Positions 8,094-16,447 of a DNA stretch of 64,000 bases are shown here, one piece after another. Positions within the stretch are counted from its first letter, which is position 1; each line of letters begins with the position of its first letter. Made by a program: the position numbers and the translations under genes. The notes below the pieces were generated by a model. It did no database searches and was not told where the DNA came from. It worked only from the letters and a program-made list of their open reading frames with translations. Origin of the DNA: Planctomycetota bacterium (GTDB taxonomy: Bacteria > Planctomycetota > PLA2); the NCBI GenBank assembly GCA_021776735.1, contig JAJFFH010000052.1, forward strand, positions 1 to 64,000, given 5' to 3'.

Positions 8094-10136
8094 ATGCCTA
8101 GGCAACGAAAAGCGAAGGAAGGCGTCCTGATCGGGCTAATGCTCGTCGGTTGCATCGCCGCCGTGCTCTTCGTTTTCTGGTCGCTGCGCGACTCCGGCGG
8201 CGTCTTCGCGGGCCCGCCGGACCAGGAATCGGGTCAAGGCGGCAGCAAGCAGGATCCGCCGTCGTCCGGGGCCGGGCCGGCCAGGAGCGCCACGGACGGC
8301 GGCGAGACGGTCGCCGCGCCGCCGCCGAAGAAGCCGGCGGCGGAGACGGACGGCGAGGCCGAAGTGGTTGCTCCGGATCCAAAGTCGGCAGCGAAGGAGA
8401 CCGATCCGAAAGAGCCGGCGCCGACAGAACCGGAGGGACTCGACGAGGTCGCGCAACTCACGCTCGAAATCGTCGCCCCTGCGGCGGAGAAAGAGCGTGC
8501 CGTCACGGCGTACGTGAAGGACCGCCTCGGCGAGCCGCTCGACGACGTGCTGGTCGTCTTTCGCTGGGGCGAGTCGATCCTGTACAGAGAGCGCACCGAC
8601 CACGAGGGCCGGGCGATCTTTCAGCCGTGGCCCGAGGAGAAGGGGCCGTTTCGCGTGGACGGGATCGCGCACGGTTTCCTGACCGCGAGCGCGCGGTCCG
8701 TGGCCGCCGGCGGCGAAACCGAACTGGTCATGATGGCGCGGCCGTCGGTGTCGGGAATCGTGCGCGCACCGTCGCGGGGTCAGGGGCTGGTCAAGCTCTT
8801 CACGGAGTACGGGGAGCGCGAAACCAAGATCGCCGCGGACGGCTCGTTCGTGTTCGAGAATCTCGAGCCGGGGTCGGTCACGGTCCAGGCGGTGGTGCCG
8901 CCCTACGGCGCGGCGTCGCAGAGTTTCTATCTCCAGGAGGGGGCGCAACAGGAAGTGCAGCTCCGCGTGCGGCGCAAGGGCTACGCCACGATCTTCGGCC
9001 GGATTCAGTTCTGGCCCGGCAAGGGAAAGCTCTGGATCAACGGCGTGGCGGTGCCGGTGACGCACCAGGGCTCGTACAAGTTCGACAAGGCGGTTCCGGG
9101 TGAAAACATCCTGCTGGTCGACGCGCCGGACAAGGCGCCCCTGCTCACGCGCTTCAACGTGAAAGCCGGCCAGTCGACCCGCTACAACTTCAGCCTGCAT
9201 CGCGAGGGCTCGATCAAGGGCACGGTGATCTCGGGCTCGACGCGTCGCGCGGTTCCGAACGCGGAGGTCCGCATCGGCATCAACCTGAGCGATCCGAAGA
9301 ACCGCGAGATCGCTCCGTACTTCCCGATCGAGCGCGTGCCCGTCGTGCACACCGATCGGGACGGCAAGTTCGAGATCGAGCGCCTCGATTCGCAGTTGAC
9401 GTATCAGGTGTCCGTGGTCCACCAGGACTTCGGCCAGTCTTTCGGCGAGTACACGGCCACCGGTGGCCGAATCCGCCTGGAGATGCCGGAGGGCCCGTTC
9501 GTGTTCGGCAAGATTCGCGGCCTCGGCGGCGTCCCCCGCGATGCCATCGTCACCGCGATCCCGCTGGAGAAACAGGTGGAGGGCCTGCGCTTCAACATCG
9601 ACAACTGGAACCGCAGCCGCTCGCAGCGCAACCGACGCGGCCTCTACGGCCTGTCCGGACTCTTGCCCGGCACCTATCTCGTCCGCGTGGACGCGCCCGG
9701 TTTCGGCTCGATCGAGACCGTGCTGGACCTGACGGACGCGACGCGCCGCAGCCGGGTCGATCTGCGCGTCCGCCGCGGAGACGACCGGACCGACGACGAA
9801 GCCGAACTGCTCGAACGCCTGCCGCCGGTGGTGCTGACCGACGAGGACGCCGACGAACCCGGCTTCGCGCCGAACCAGACAACCCTGATCCATTTCGACC
9901 TGCGCCGCCCGATCAACGAAGTCGCATTCCCGGCGGTGCGCGTCGTCCTCTTCGACGAGGAAGGCAACGAGTTCCACCCGCAGCTGGAGTTCGACCGCCT
10001 GCAGTTCGACCTGTACGGCCTCCCGGAGGCGAAGTACCGGGCCATCCTGCAGCACCCGAGCCTGAAGAAGCCGTGGGTCCAAGACAACATCGAACTCAAG
10101 CGCGGCGAACCCCAAACGATCGCCCTCCCGAAGTAG
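8094..10136 (+). CDS. Membrane-anchored protein with carboxypeptidase-regulatory-like repeats
   Basis: 680 residues. A basic N-terminus and one transmembrane helix (11-31) anchor it. A disordered Pro/Lys/Ala/Glu-rich linker (40-125) is followed by at least four beta-sandwich repeats of the carboxypeptidase regulatory type. Typical strands are RTDHEGRAIFQPW, SGIVRAPSRG, HTDRDGKFEIERL and LSGLLPGTYLVRVDAPGFG. Such repeats usually serve adhesion or scaffolding on the outer side of the membrane. No enzymatic domain is visible. ATG at 8094 gives the membrane helix directly. An 11-base match to the dispersed word (8346-8356) encodes ETDGE in the linker. Confidence 0.75.
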   Translation: MPRQRKAKEGVLIGLMLVGCIAAVLFVFWSLRDSGGVFAGPPDQESGQGGSKQDPPSSGAGPARSATDGGETVAAPPPKKPAAETDGEAEVVAPDPKSAAKETDPKEPAPTEPEGLDEVAQLTLEIVAPAAEKERAVTAYVKDRLGEPLDDVLVVFRWGESILYRERTDHEGRAIFQPWPEEKGPFRVDGIAHGFLTASARSVAAGGETELVMMARPSVSGIVRAPSRGQGLVKLFTEYGERETKIAADGSFVFENLEPGSVTVQAVVPPYGAASQSFYLQEGAQQEVQLRVRRKGYATIFGRIQFWPGKGKLWINGVAVPVTHQGSYKFDKAVPGENILLVDAPDKAPLLTRFNVKAGQSTRYNFSLHREGSIKGTVISGSTRRAVPNAEVRIGINLSDPKNREIAPYFPIERVPVVHTDRDGKFEIERLDSQLTYQVSVVHQDFGQSFGEYTATGGRIRLEMPEGPFVFGKIRGLGGVPRDAIVTAIPLEKQVEGLRFNIDNWNRSRSQRNRRGLYGLSGLLPGTYLVRVDAPGFGSIETVLDLTDATRRSRVDLRVRRGDDRTDDEAELLERLPPVVLTDEDADEPGFAPNQTTLIHFDLRRPINEVAFPAVRVVLFDEEGNEFHPQLEFDRLQFDLYGLPEAKYRAILQHPSLKKPWVQDNIELKRGEPQTIALPK

Positions 10137-10164
10137 CGGACGGGAAACAACCGGACGGAAGCGT

Positions 10165-10177
10165 ACGGACGGCGATG
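10165..10177 (+). repeat. Dispersed word ACGGACGGCGATG, copy 1
   Basis: Exact 13-base copy followed by TTTG, intergenic, 28 bases after the stop of the upstream gene. It is the forward arm of a 20-bp inverted pair with 10564-10583. Confidence 0.85.
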
Positions 10178-10563
10178 TTTGTCGCCGCGACCGAGCCGTT
10201 CTCGTTCACGAACGACGTTCACGTAGACTCCTTTCGCTCTCCCGACAGGAGACCCCGACAACCGATCCGCACCCGAGCTCATGTCCCGACCCCGACCCCC
10301 GTGTTCGTTCTCGATCGACGTTCACGTAGCGCTTGCTGGATACGCGGGAGTCGATCACCCACGATGCAGTCGCGACCCGATCCCGACGATGTCGCCAAGC
10401 AGAGCGACCCCCGCGCGATCAAGGGCGAAAAAAAACACGGGGGGCACGGAGGGCCACGGAGAAACACGGAGGCATGAGATGGACAGGAACCACGAAGGGC
10501 GCGAAGAGAACGTAGGCAGGAGGTGGGGAGCAGCCACGCAGAACCGGATGGGGCGGTGTCGAG

Positions 10564-10583
10564 ATCGCCGTCCGTACGCTTCC
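10564..10583 (-). repeat. Inverted partner of the dispersed word at 10157
   Basis: Perfect reverse complement of 10157-10176, including the 12-base word ACGGACGGCGAT and the flank GGAAGCGT. The arms are 387 bases apart, too far for a terminator hairpin. Confidence 0.7.
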
Positions 10584-10661
10584 TGCGCGATTCAGCGCCA
10601 AGAACCTTGTTCCGGGCCCGGTGTTTTTGCTGGTGTTTCGACGCACCCGCCCGGACAAGGT

Positions 10662-11975
10662 TCAATCCATCAGGCGTTCGATCGAGACGGTGTATTCGCC
10701 GTCCGTCGGTTGGCCGCGCATGTTGGCCATCAGGCACAGTTGCAGGTTGCCGTCGCGGTCGGCCTTGCCGGTGTAGCTCGAGCCCGCCTTGAACTGGCGG
10801 CCGCCTCCCGTGATGCGCGCGCCGAGGGAGCCGTTCGCGATGCCGTTGATGTTGCCCCACTGGTAGTGGCCGTCGGGCGTGAACGTGCGGTTGCCCCAGT
10901 TCGGGAAGCGGATCTTGCCGGTCGCCATGATCCGGAACTTCTCGCCCTTCTTGAGCTTGATCTTCGTGTCCAGCCAGCCGTTCGGCCACATGTTCTTGCC
11001 GCTGATCTTCACCTTGACCACGCGGCTCTTCTTGTAGAGCCGGATGAGCAGGATGTCGCTGCGGCGGATGTTGAGCGCGCCCAGCTCATCGACCGTGACC
11101 TTGAACGAGTCCGGTCCGACCTGCCCGCGAATCGGGAACGTCGTGGTTTCAATGCGGTCCTCGTCCGGCGTGATCTGGTTGTCCTTGAGCTTCATTCCGT
11201 CGAGCAGCTCCTTGCACGTCCGCTTGACCTCGGGGTCCTCGTGCTCCTTGGCTGCTTTCTTCAGGTCACCCGCCGCGAAGACGCCGGCGGCCTTGAGTCG
11301 CGCCGTGGCGCGTGCGCGCTCCTCCGGGTGCTCCGAGGCGAGGGCGGCAATCGCTTCCCGGATCGACTTGATCTTCTCCGGGTCGGAAAGCCGTCCGAAT
11401 CTCACGATCTTCATGTCCGCAACCGGCACCACGAGCGGGCCGAACGGGGTCTGGATCGTCCAGCGCGCGGGCTCGAGCTTGCCGACGAGAACCGTCCCGC
11501 TCTTGAGCCGCACCTCATGGCGCGGATCCTCTTCGATGACAGGTTCCGCGCTCGATACGGAAGCGGGCGCTGCGTCGCCCTCCTTTTTGGCCGCGTTTCC
11601 CGGCTTCGCGGGGGCGGCGGGAATGACGCGGAGGCCACCGCGCACAAAGCGAACGCCCGGCAGCAGGCGAACGCCAGGCGCCAGCACCGGTGCCGCAACG
11701 GGCTTTTTCTTGCCCGCGTCTTTCTTGGCCTTTTCCGCGGCTTCTTTTTCGGCTGCGGCTTTCGCGGCGGCCTTCTTTTTCTCTTCGGCTGCGGCCTTGG
11801 CCTTCGCCTCGGCCGCGGCGGCCTTCGCGACCGCGGCCGCGCGCTCCAGCGCCTCGACCTGCACGGCGAGCGCTCGCTCGATCTCGGCCCGTTTTTTGGC
11901 TTCGTCCTCCTCACCCGCGAGTGCGGGGCAGACGAAAGCAGCCAGAAGTAGGAACAGGGGCAGGCGGCGCGTCAT
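10662..11975 (-). CDS. Secreted Ala/Lys coiled-coil protein with LecA-like domain
   Basis: 437 residues, signal peptide 1-20 (cut after ALA). Residues 22-100 are an Ala/Glu/Lys-rich coiled coil. Residues 190-290 carry a beta segment (VRLKSGTVLVGKLEP) and a short helical region. The C-terminal 130 residues resemble the PA-IL/LecA-type beta-sandwich: WLDTKIKLKKGEKFRIMATG, then SLGARITGGG and GNLQLCLMAN. This suggests binding to a sugar or surface ligand, but the calcium and sugar residues cannot be verified by eye. ATG overlaps the stop of the upstream pseudo-protease (ATGA), so it belongs to the protease operon. Near the C-terminus TDGEY is an 11-base match to the dispersed word. Confidence 0.7.
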   Translation of the reverse strand: MTRRLPLFLLLAAFVCPALAGEEDEAKKRAEIERALAVQVEALERAAAVAKAAAAEAKAKAAAEEKKKAAAKAAAEKEAAEKAKKDAGKKKPVAAPVLAPGVRLLPGVRFVRGGLRVIPAAPAKPGNAAKKEGDAAPASVSSAEPVIEEDPRHEVRLKSGTVLVGKLEPARWTIQTPFGPLVVPVADMKIVRFGRLSDPEKIKSIREAIAALASEHPEERARATARLKAAGVFAAGDLKKAAKEHEDPEVKRTCKELLDGMKLKDNQITPDEDRIETTTFPIRGQVGPDSFKVTVDELGALNIRRSDILLIRLYKKSRVVKVKISGKNMWPNGWLDTKIKLKKGEKFRIMATGKIRFPNWGNRTFTPDGHYQWGNINGIANGSLGARITGGGRQFKAGSSYTGKADRDGNLQLCLMANMRGQPTDGEYTVSIERLMD

Positions 11976-13210
11976 CGGTTCTTCTCCGGTTGTTTCTTGT
12001 CCGGCTTGTTTTCGCCCGGTCCCGGCATCGGGATCGGGATCTTTTTCTTATCGGTCGTTTGCTGCGGCCGCTTGCCGAGCTTGATCGTGAATTCCTTCTT
12101 CTCGGCCTTGTCGCCCGCGCCGCGCGAGACTACGAGCTTCACGCTCTCGCCCGCGCGCCGACGACCGATCTCGAACCGCAACGTGAAGCCGTTCTTGACC
12201 GCCACGCCGCCGATCTCGACGATGAGGTCACCCTTGAGGATGCCGGCCTTGGCGGCTGCCTGATTGGCCGAGACGGCCTTGACGAGCGCGCCGGGCTCGG
12301 TGCGTGCCTGGTCCGAAGCGACCCCAAGGAACGCGGCGTGAAGTTCGACGCCCTCCTTGCCGAGGCGCCTCAGGACGGTCTCTCGGTCAATGGGGGCGGC
12401 AAACCCGATCCCGGAGTCATACCAGTTCGGGTTGGTCTCTTGTCCGCGCGAGCCCAGGGGCACGATGACCCCGTAGACGCTGCCGTCGATGTCGATCAGC
12501 GGCCCGCCGTAGTTGACCGGCGACGTCGCCACGTCGGACTGGATCGCGTTGCCCTCGATGCGGTTGCGCGCGGAGACAATGCCGTACTTGATGCTCACGC
12601 CGCGGCGCACCAAAGAGCGTCCGATCGCCAGGGCCCAGGCGCCCTCGCGCGCCGTGGAAGGATCCCGAAACACCGGCGGCGTCATGCCCTTGCGTTCGAC
12701 CTTCAGGAGTGCGAGGCCCGCCGCGCGATCGATGCCGAGCAGACGCGCGGCGCTGGTCCGCCCATCCGCGGTTGTCACGGTGATCACGCTCGGCTTGTCC
12801 TCGAAGTTCCACGCCGAGGTCACGATGTAGCCGTCTTCGGTGAGCACGAGTCCGGTCGTCGGCCCCTCCGCCTTCTTGAAGCCGGGCCAGGCGAGCATCT
12901 TCTTCCACTCGTTCTTGAACCGCGGCGTGCGCCCCTCGGGCGTGGGCTGCTTGTCGCCCCCCTCGTCCTCGTCCTCCGGCGCGTCGCGGTCGTTGTCGCG
13001 CGGCCGTTCGGCCGGCGTCATCTTCTCCTTGAGCCGGTCCGGCACGTTGATGCGCTGGATGCCGCCGATGGTGTCGATGGTCACGACGCTCGGACCGATC
13101 TTTTTCACGGCCGCTTGAACGACGGTCTGCAGCGCCTCCAACTCGTCCGGCTCGTTGGGCCTGTCGGGCGGGGGCGCAAGAATCAGGAGCGTGAGCAGCA
13201 GGGCGGCCAT
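11972..13210 (-). CDS. HtrA-like pseudo-protease with PDZ domain (third of three)
   Basis: 412 residues: signal peptide 1-12, an acidic insert (60-95), a trypsin-like fold (about 115-290) and a PDZ domain (300-390, ending EFTIKLGKR). The triad is gone. The His region reads TSAWNF (131-136), the Asp region AAGLALL (164-170), and GNSGGPL has become VNYGGPL (232-238) with Tyr at the Ser site. The surrounding strands are conserved, so the fold is probably kept for binding. Part of the same operon as the two upstream paralogues, but separated from the middle one by a 145-base gap with a tandem repeat and one dispersed word. ATG at 13210. Confidence 0.75.
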   Translation of the reverse strand: MAALLLTLLILAPPPDRPNEPDELEALQTVVQAAVKKIGPSVVTIDTIGGIQRINVPDRLKEKMTPAERPRDNDRDAPEDEDEGGDKQPTPEGRTPRFKNEWKKMLAWPGFKKAEGPTTGLVLTEDGYIVTSAWNFEDKPSVITVTTADGRTSAARLLGIDRAAGLALLKVERKGMTPPVFRDPSTAREGAWALAIGRSLVRRGVSIKYGIVSARNRIEGNAIQSDVATSPVNYGGPLIDIDGSVYGVIVPLGSRGQETNPNWYDSGIGFAAPIDRETVLRRLGKEGVELHAAFLGVASDQARTEPGALVKAVSANQAAAKAGILKGDLIVEIGGVAVKNGFTLRFEIGRRRAGESVKLVVSRGAGDKAEKKEFTIKLGKRPQQTTDKKKIPIPMPGPGENKPDKKQPEKNR

Positions 13211-13234
13211 GGCATGCCTTTCGGATCAAAGCCG

Positions 13235-13247
13235 ACGGACGGCGATG
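13235..13247 (+). repeat. Dispersed word ACGGACGGCGATG, copy 2
   Basis: Exact copy followed by TTTC, intergenic, 25 bases upstream of the pseudo-protease start at 13210 and on the opposite strand to that gene. Confidence 0.85.
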
Positions 13248-13260
13248 TTTCTATGATGAG

Positions 13261-13353
13261 ACCCACTGTGCGAAGACCCGCTGTGCGAAGACCCACTGTG
13301 CGCGGAACACGGCGCAGCGGAACAACACGGCGCGGCGGAACACGGCGCGGCGG
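13261..13353. repeat. Two back-to-back 15-bp triplicate repeats
   Basis: Three units of ACCCACTGTGCGAAG type at 13261-13305 and three of AACACGGCGCGGCGG type at 13306-13353 (the middle one 18 bases). They fill the gap between the second and third protease paralogues and end at the stop of the upstream gene. Confidence 0.8.
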
Positions 13354-13355
13354 GG

Positions 13356-14465
13356 TCACTTGCGCTTCCCCAGCGTGAGGTCGATGACCTTGACGTCGCT
13401 GCGGCGCTTGATCGTGAGCTGGACCTTTTCGCCGGCCTGGTAGCGGCCCATCATGCGGTTGAACGTGCGCCAGCTCTTGACGCGCATGTGATCGATCTTG
13501 AGGACCAGGTCGTCGGCCCGCAAGCCGGCCTTGTGTGCCGGCGATTGGGGAACGATGCGGTCGATGTAGGCCGGTGTCGCCTTGTTGATGCCGCCACGCA
13601 ACACGCGGATGCCGTGCCAGCCGGGCACCTTTTTCTCCGGCGCGTCCGTACCGCCCCGCGTCTTGCTCGCGCCGCGTCGGCGGTAGATCTTGCCCGCCTC
13701 CGGGTTGTTGATCGTGTCGAGGATGAACGCCTTCAGGTCGTTGACCGGGATCGCGTAGTGCATCTGCACGTTGGTCTCGCGGCTTTCGAGAATGCGCCCA
13801 CTGATGCCGATGACCTCGCCCTTGAGGTTGGCGAGCGGCCCACCATATACGCCGGGGTTGTTCATCGCGTCGTGCAGGATGACCTTGCCGTCATAGTCGA
13901 ACCCGCCGGACATGCCGGCCCGCATCTCGATCTTCGTGACCGCGCTGACCACGCCGAGGTTTACCGCGCACTTTTCTTCGCCGAGCGCGACCTTGTAGGC
14001 GTTGCCGATCAGCAGACTGAAATGGCCGGCCTTGACCTTGTCGCTGTCGGCCAGCGGCGCGACCGGGTAGGTGTCGTCCGCCTCGCCCAGGAGCCGCAGC
14101 AGGATCATCTTCGAGACCCGGTCCTCGCGGACGATCTCGGCACCGACGCGACGGCCGTCGTGGAAGTGAATCTTGATCTGCGGCGCCTCATCGAGCGTGA
14201 CCGAGCCGCGCGTGATGACCAGGCCCGATTGGTGGACGTTGACGCCGGTCATGTAGCCGAACACGCCGCGAAAGCCCTTGACGCCGAACACCTTGACGAC
14301 CGCGGGCTGAATCCGTGCGACCGCCTTGTCGATGCGTTTCGAGCGGATCGGCGGGCCTGCCGACGCGGGGGCGCTGAGCAGGAGAAGGGCGCCGAGAGTA
14401 GCGAGCAGCGCAGGCCGTGCAAGCGCCCGGCGCGCATCACAGGAGGAGTGAATGATCGTTCGCAT
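13356..14465 (-). CDS. HtrA-like pseudo-protease with PDZ domain (second of three)
   Basis: 369 residues. An N-terminal hydrophobic segment (about 17-36) acts as signal peptide. The trypsin-like fold spans 48-240 and a PDZ domain spans about 270-365 (GLRADDLVLKIDHMRV, VQLTIKRRSDV). All three triad positions are lost: VITRGSV replaces the His strand, RVSKMILLRL the Asp strand, and GVYGGPL (205-211, Tyr207) replaces GNSGGPL. Strand order and the PDZ are kept. The gene begins five bases after the stop of the intact upstream protease, so it is translated from the same message. A longer N-terminus is not supported. Confidence 0.75.
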   Translation of the reverse strand: MRTIIHSSCDARRALARPALLATLGALLLLSAPASAGPPIRSKRIDKAVARIQPAVVKVFGVKGFRGVFGYMTGVNVHQSGLVITRGSVTLDEAPQIKIHFHDGRRVGAEIVREDRVSKMILLRLLGEADDTYPVAPLADSDKVKAGHFSLLIGNAYKVALGEEKCAVNLGVVSAVTKIEMRAGMSGGFDYDGKVILHDAMNNPGVYGGPLANLKGEVIGISGRILESRETNVQMHYAIPVNDLKAFILDTINNPEAGKIYRRRGASKTRGGTDAPEKKVPGWHGIRVLRGGINKATPAYIDRIVPQSPAHKAGLRADDLVLKIDHMRVKSWRTFNRMMGRYQAGEKVQLTIKRRSDVKVIDLTLGKRK

Positions 14466-14469
14466 CGGC

Positions 14470-16137
14470 TTAGCCCCCCTGGACCGAGAGGTACTGGACG
14501 GTCTGGAGCAGGGAGTGCTTCTTCCGGTCGTGGATCGTTGTCTTGTACGGACGCAGCAGGCCGTTGGCCTCGCGCCAGTCCGAAAAACGTAACGAGATCC
14601 AGCGTACCCAGGTTCGGGAATAGAGATCGACGCGCAGGAGACGGCCGGTGTCGAGGTGGATGAAGTAGACGCGCTTGTCGTCGTCCCGCGTCGTGATCTC
14701 GAACCGGTCCGCGGTGATGCCGCCGACGAGGGCGCCGCCGGTGAAATCGACCTTGGCGAACTCCTTGCGCGCGTTGTCGCGCAGCAGGTCGTTCCACATC
14801 ATCCAGCGCTCCATCATGTCGCCGTGTTTTTCCTCACCGAGAGGCTTGTCGCCCTCCTGGCCGCCCTTGGCGGTCGCCGTACGCACGCGCTTGCCAAGCG
14901 TGATCGTGACGCTGCCGTCCTTGTACCGCTCTTCGAGGGCCCGCGGCTTGCGGCCGCGCACGGTGAGCGTGCCGCGACGAAGTTCCGCGTCGATTGGCTG
15001 CAGGGCCTTCGCCGCTGCCGAAAACGTGCGGTCGATCTCGTGGTCGATGTACTTTTTCGGAATCGACTTCGTCGCGAGCTTTGACTTCTTGATGAGCGGG
15101 ATGCCGTCGAGCGCGAGGCGGAACGACGTCTCCTTCCATTCGCCGGTGCCGCCGTCGTCGTCGTTGTTGTAGCGCGCGACGGTCAGCGTGACGACCCGGC
15201 CTTTCGGCAGCACGGCGATCATGCGCGAGAACTGGTTGACGTCGCGGACCGGCTTGCCCATGAAACTCACCAGCGCGTCGCCGATCTGGATGCCCGCGTC
15301 GTGCGCGCAGCCGGGGGCAAGGAGCTGGTCGAACGTGACGCGGACGCCGGTCGGCCACTCCGGATCGGTGATGCTGCGGACGGTCGCGTTGAGCGTGCCG
15401 TGCTCGACCACCTTGCCCGCGCGCATGTCCGGCAGCGCGAGCTTGATCTGGTTCGAGCTGATCGCGTAGCCGACGCCGATGTTGACGCGGCCGCGGTCAC
15501 GGAGCGAGACGCGGCCGTTGATGCCGACGACCTCCGCGCTGAAGTTGAAGAGCGGCCCGCCGGAGTTGCCCGGGTTGATCGACGCGTCGGTCTGGATGCA
15601 GTCCGGGTAGAGCAGCGTGCCGCGGATCGAGCCGGGCTGGTAGCGGTTGATGCCGGACACGACGCCGAACGTGATCGTCGGCGTGAAGTCGGTGGCCAGC
15701 AGGAACGGGTTGCCCATCGCGTAGACGTAGTCGCCCTGCCGCATGGCGTCCGAGTCGCCCAGTGGCGTGAAGGTCCAGTCGCGTTTCTCGGTGAGCCGCA
15801 GCAACGACAGGTCCCCCGACGGATCGACGCCGAGAACGACCGCGGGATGGATCCGCTGGTCGTTGAGGCCGATGCGCATCTGGTTAGAGAGCTGCGTGAC
15901 GTGGAAGTTAGAGAGGACCAGCCCGTCCTTGGTGATGATCACCCCGGAGCCGCCGCCCTGGCCGCGAAAGACGGCGCAAACCGATGGCGCGAGCTTGTGG
16001 GCCAGCTCGATCCGCTGTTTCTCGATCCGCTTCACGACGGCTCGGGCAGCTTCCAGGTCGGGAGGGTTTTCCGCCGTGGCCGGCAGTGCGGTCAGACCCA
16101 ACAGGAGGGTCAGGAGGAGCAGGACGGTTCTTCTCAT
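14470..16137 (-). CDS. HtrA-like trypsin/PDZ serine protease, intact triad
   Basis: 555 residues with a signal peptide (1-22). The catalytic triad is complete: SNFHVT (H79), SGDLSLL (D109) and NPGNSGGPL (S192). One PDZ domain follows (about 270-330, DAGIQIGDALVSFMGKPV). The C-terminal third (about 350-555) is not a second PDZ; it is beta-rich, contains VYFIHLDTGRLLRVDLYS, and resembles LolA-type or outer-membrane lipoprotein-sorting folds. It acts in the periplasm or at the surface. First gene of a run of three paralogues plus the LecA-like protein. A GAGG ribosome site precedes ATG 16137, and the second TTARCCCGC element starts ten bases upstream, so the promoter must lie in or beyond the element. 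Confidence 0.88.
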   Translation of the reverse strand: MRRTVLLLLTLLLGLTALPATAENPPDLEAARAVVKRIEKQRIELAHKLAPSVCAVFRGQGGGSGVIITKDGLVLSNFHVTQLSNQMRIGLNDQRIHPAVVLGVDPSGDLSLLRLTEKRDWTFTPLGDSDAMRQGDYVYAMGNPFLLATDFTPTITFGVVSGINRYQPGSIRGTLLYPDCIQTDASINPGNSGGPLFNFSAEVVGINGRVSLRDRGRVNIGVGYAISSNQIKLALPDMRAGKVVEHGTLNATVRSITDPEWPTGVRVTFDQLLAPGCAHDAGIQIGDALVSFMGKPVRDVNQFSRMIAVLPKGRVVTLTVARYNNDDDGGTGEWKETSFRLALDGIPLIKKSKLATKSIPKKYIDHEIDRTFSAAAKALQPIDAELRRGTLTVRGRKPRALEERYKDGSVTITLGKRVRTATAKGGQEGDKPLGEEKHGDMMERWMMWNDLLRDNARKEFAKVDFTGGALVGGITADRFEITTRDDDKRVYFIHLDTGRLLRVDLYSRTWVRWISLRFSDWREANGLLRPYKTTIHDRKKHSLLQTVQYLSVQGG

Positions 16138-16146
16138 GTCGCCTCG

Positions 16147-16402
16147 TTAACCCGCATTATTCACCACCACGCGGATTCTGGCCGGTCCATATCGCCGATC
16201 CCAGAGAAATGAAGTTACGGGTCTCTCCTCCTCGACGGCTCCTCCGAGCCGCCTTCGTTGTCGTTCCTCGACCTCGACGATCTGTCCTCGACCAGAACGA
16301 TCGGCCAGGATGTGCGAATGGCGCCGTTGTCGCCCAAGGATTACTTTTGTGCGTACGCATCGGTCTGATGCTCCCCGTGGCCATGAATAATGAGGGCCTA
16401 AA
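16147..16402. mobile_element. TTARCCCGC element, copy 2 (MITE-like)
   Basis: About 256 bases with inverted ends TTAACCCGCATTATTCA and TGAATAATGAGGGCCTAA. The interior matches copy 1, with an extra block of about 50 bases holding a GGCTC/GAGCC hairpin. It fills most of the gap between the intact protease and the NPCBM gene, and abuts the protease ribosome site. No transposase. Confidence 0.8.
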
Positions 16403-16447
16403 CGACACCCATCCGAAGGGCGAGGCGCCGTGCCGTAGTTATCGTCG

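Larger units (their letters stand above)
10137..10661. other. Repeat-rich intergenic region between convergent genes
   Basis: No gene is supported in these 525 bases. It holds an exact dispersed word at 10165, a 20-bp perfect inverted repeat (10157-10176 with 10564-10583), a direct repeat GACGTTCACGTAG at about 10213 and 10316, and a purine-rich degenerate CACGGAGG repeat at about 10437-10475, followed by an ACCACGAAGG-type repeat. Reading frames across it are repeat artefacts. Confidence 0.7.
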
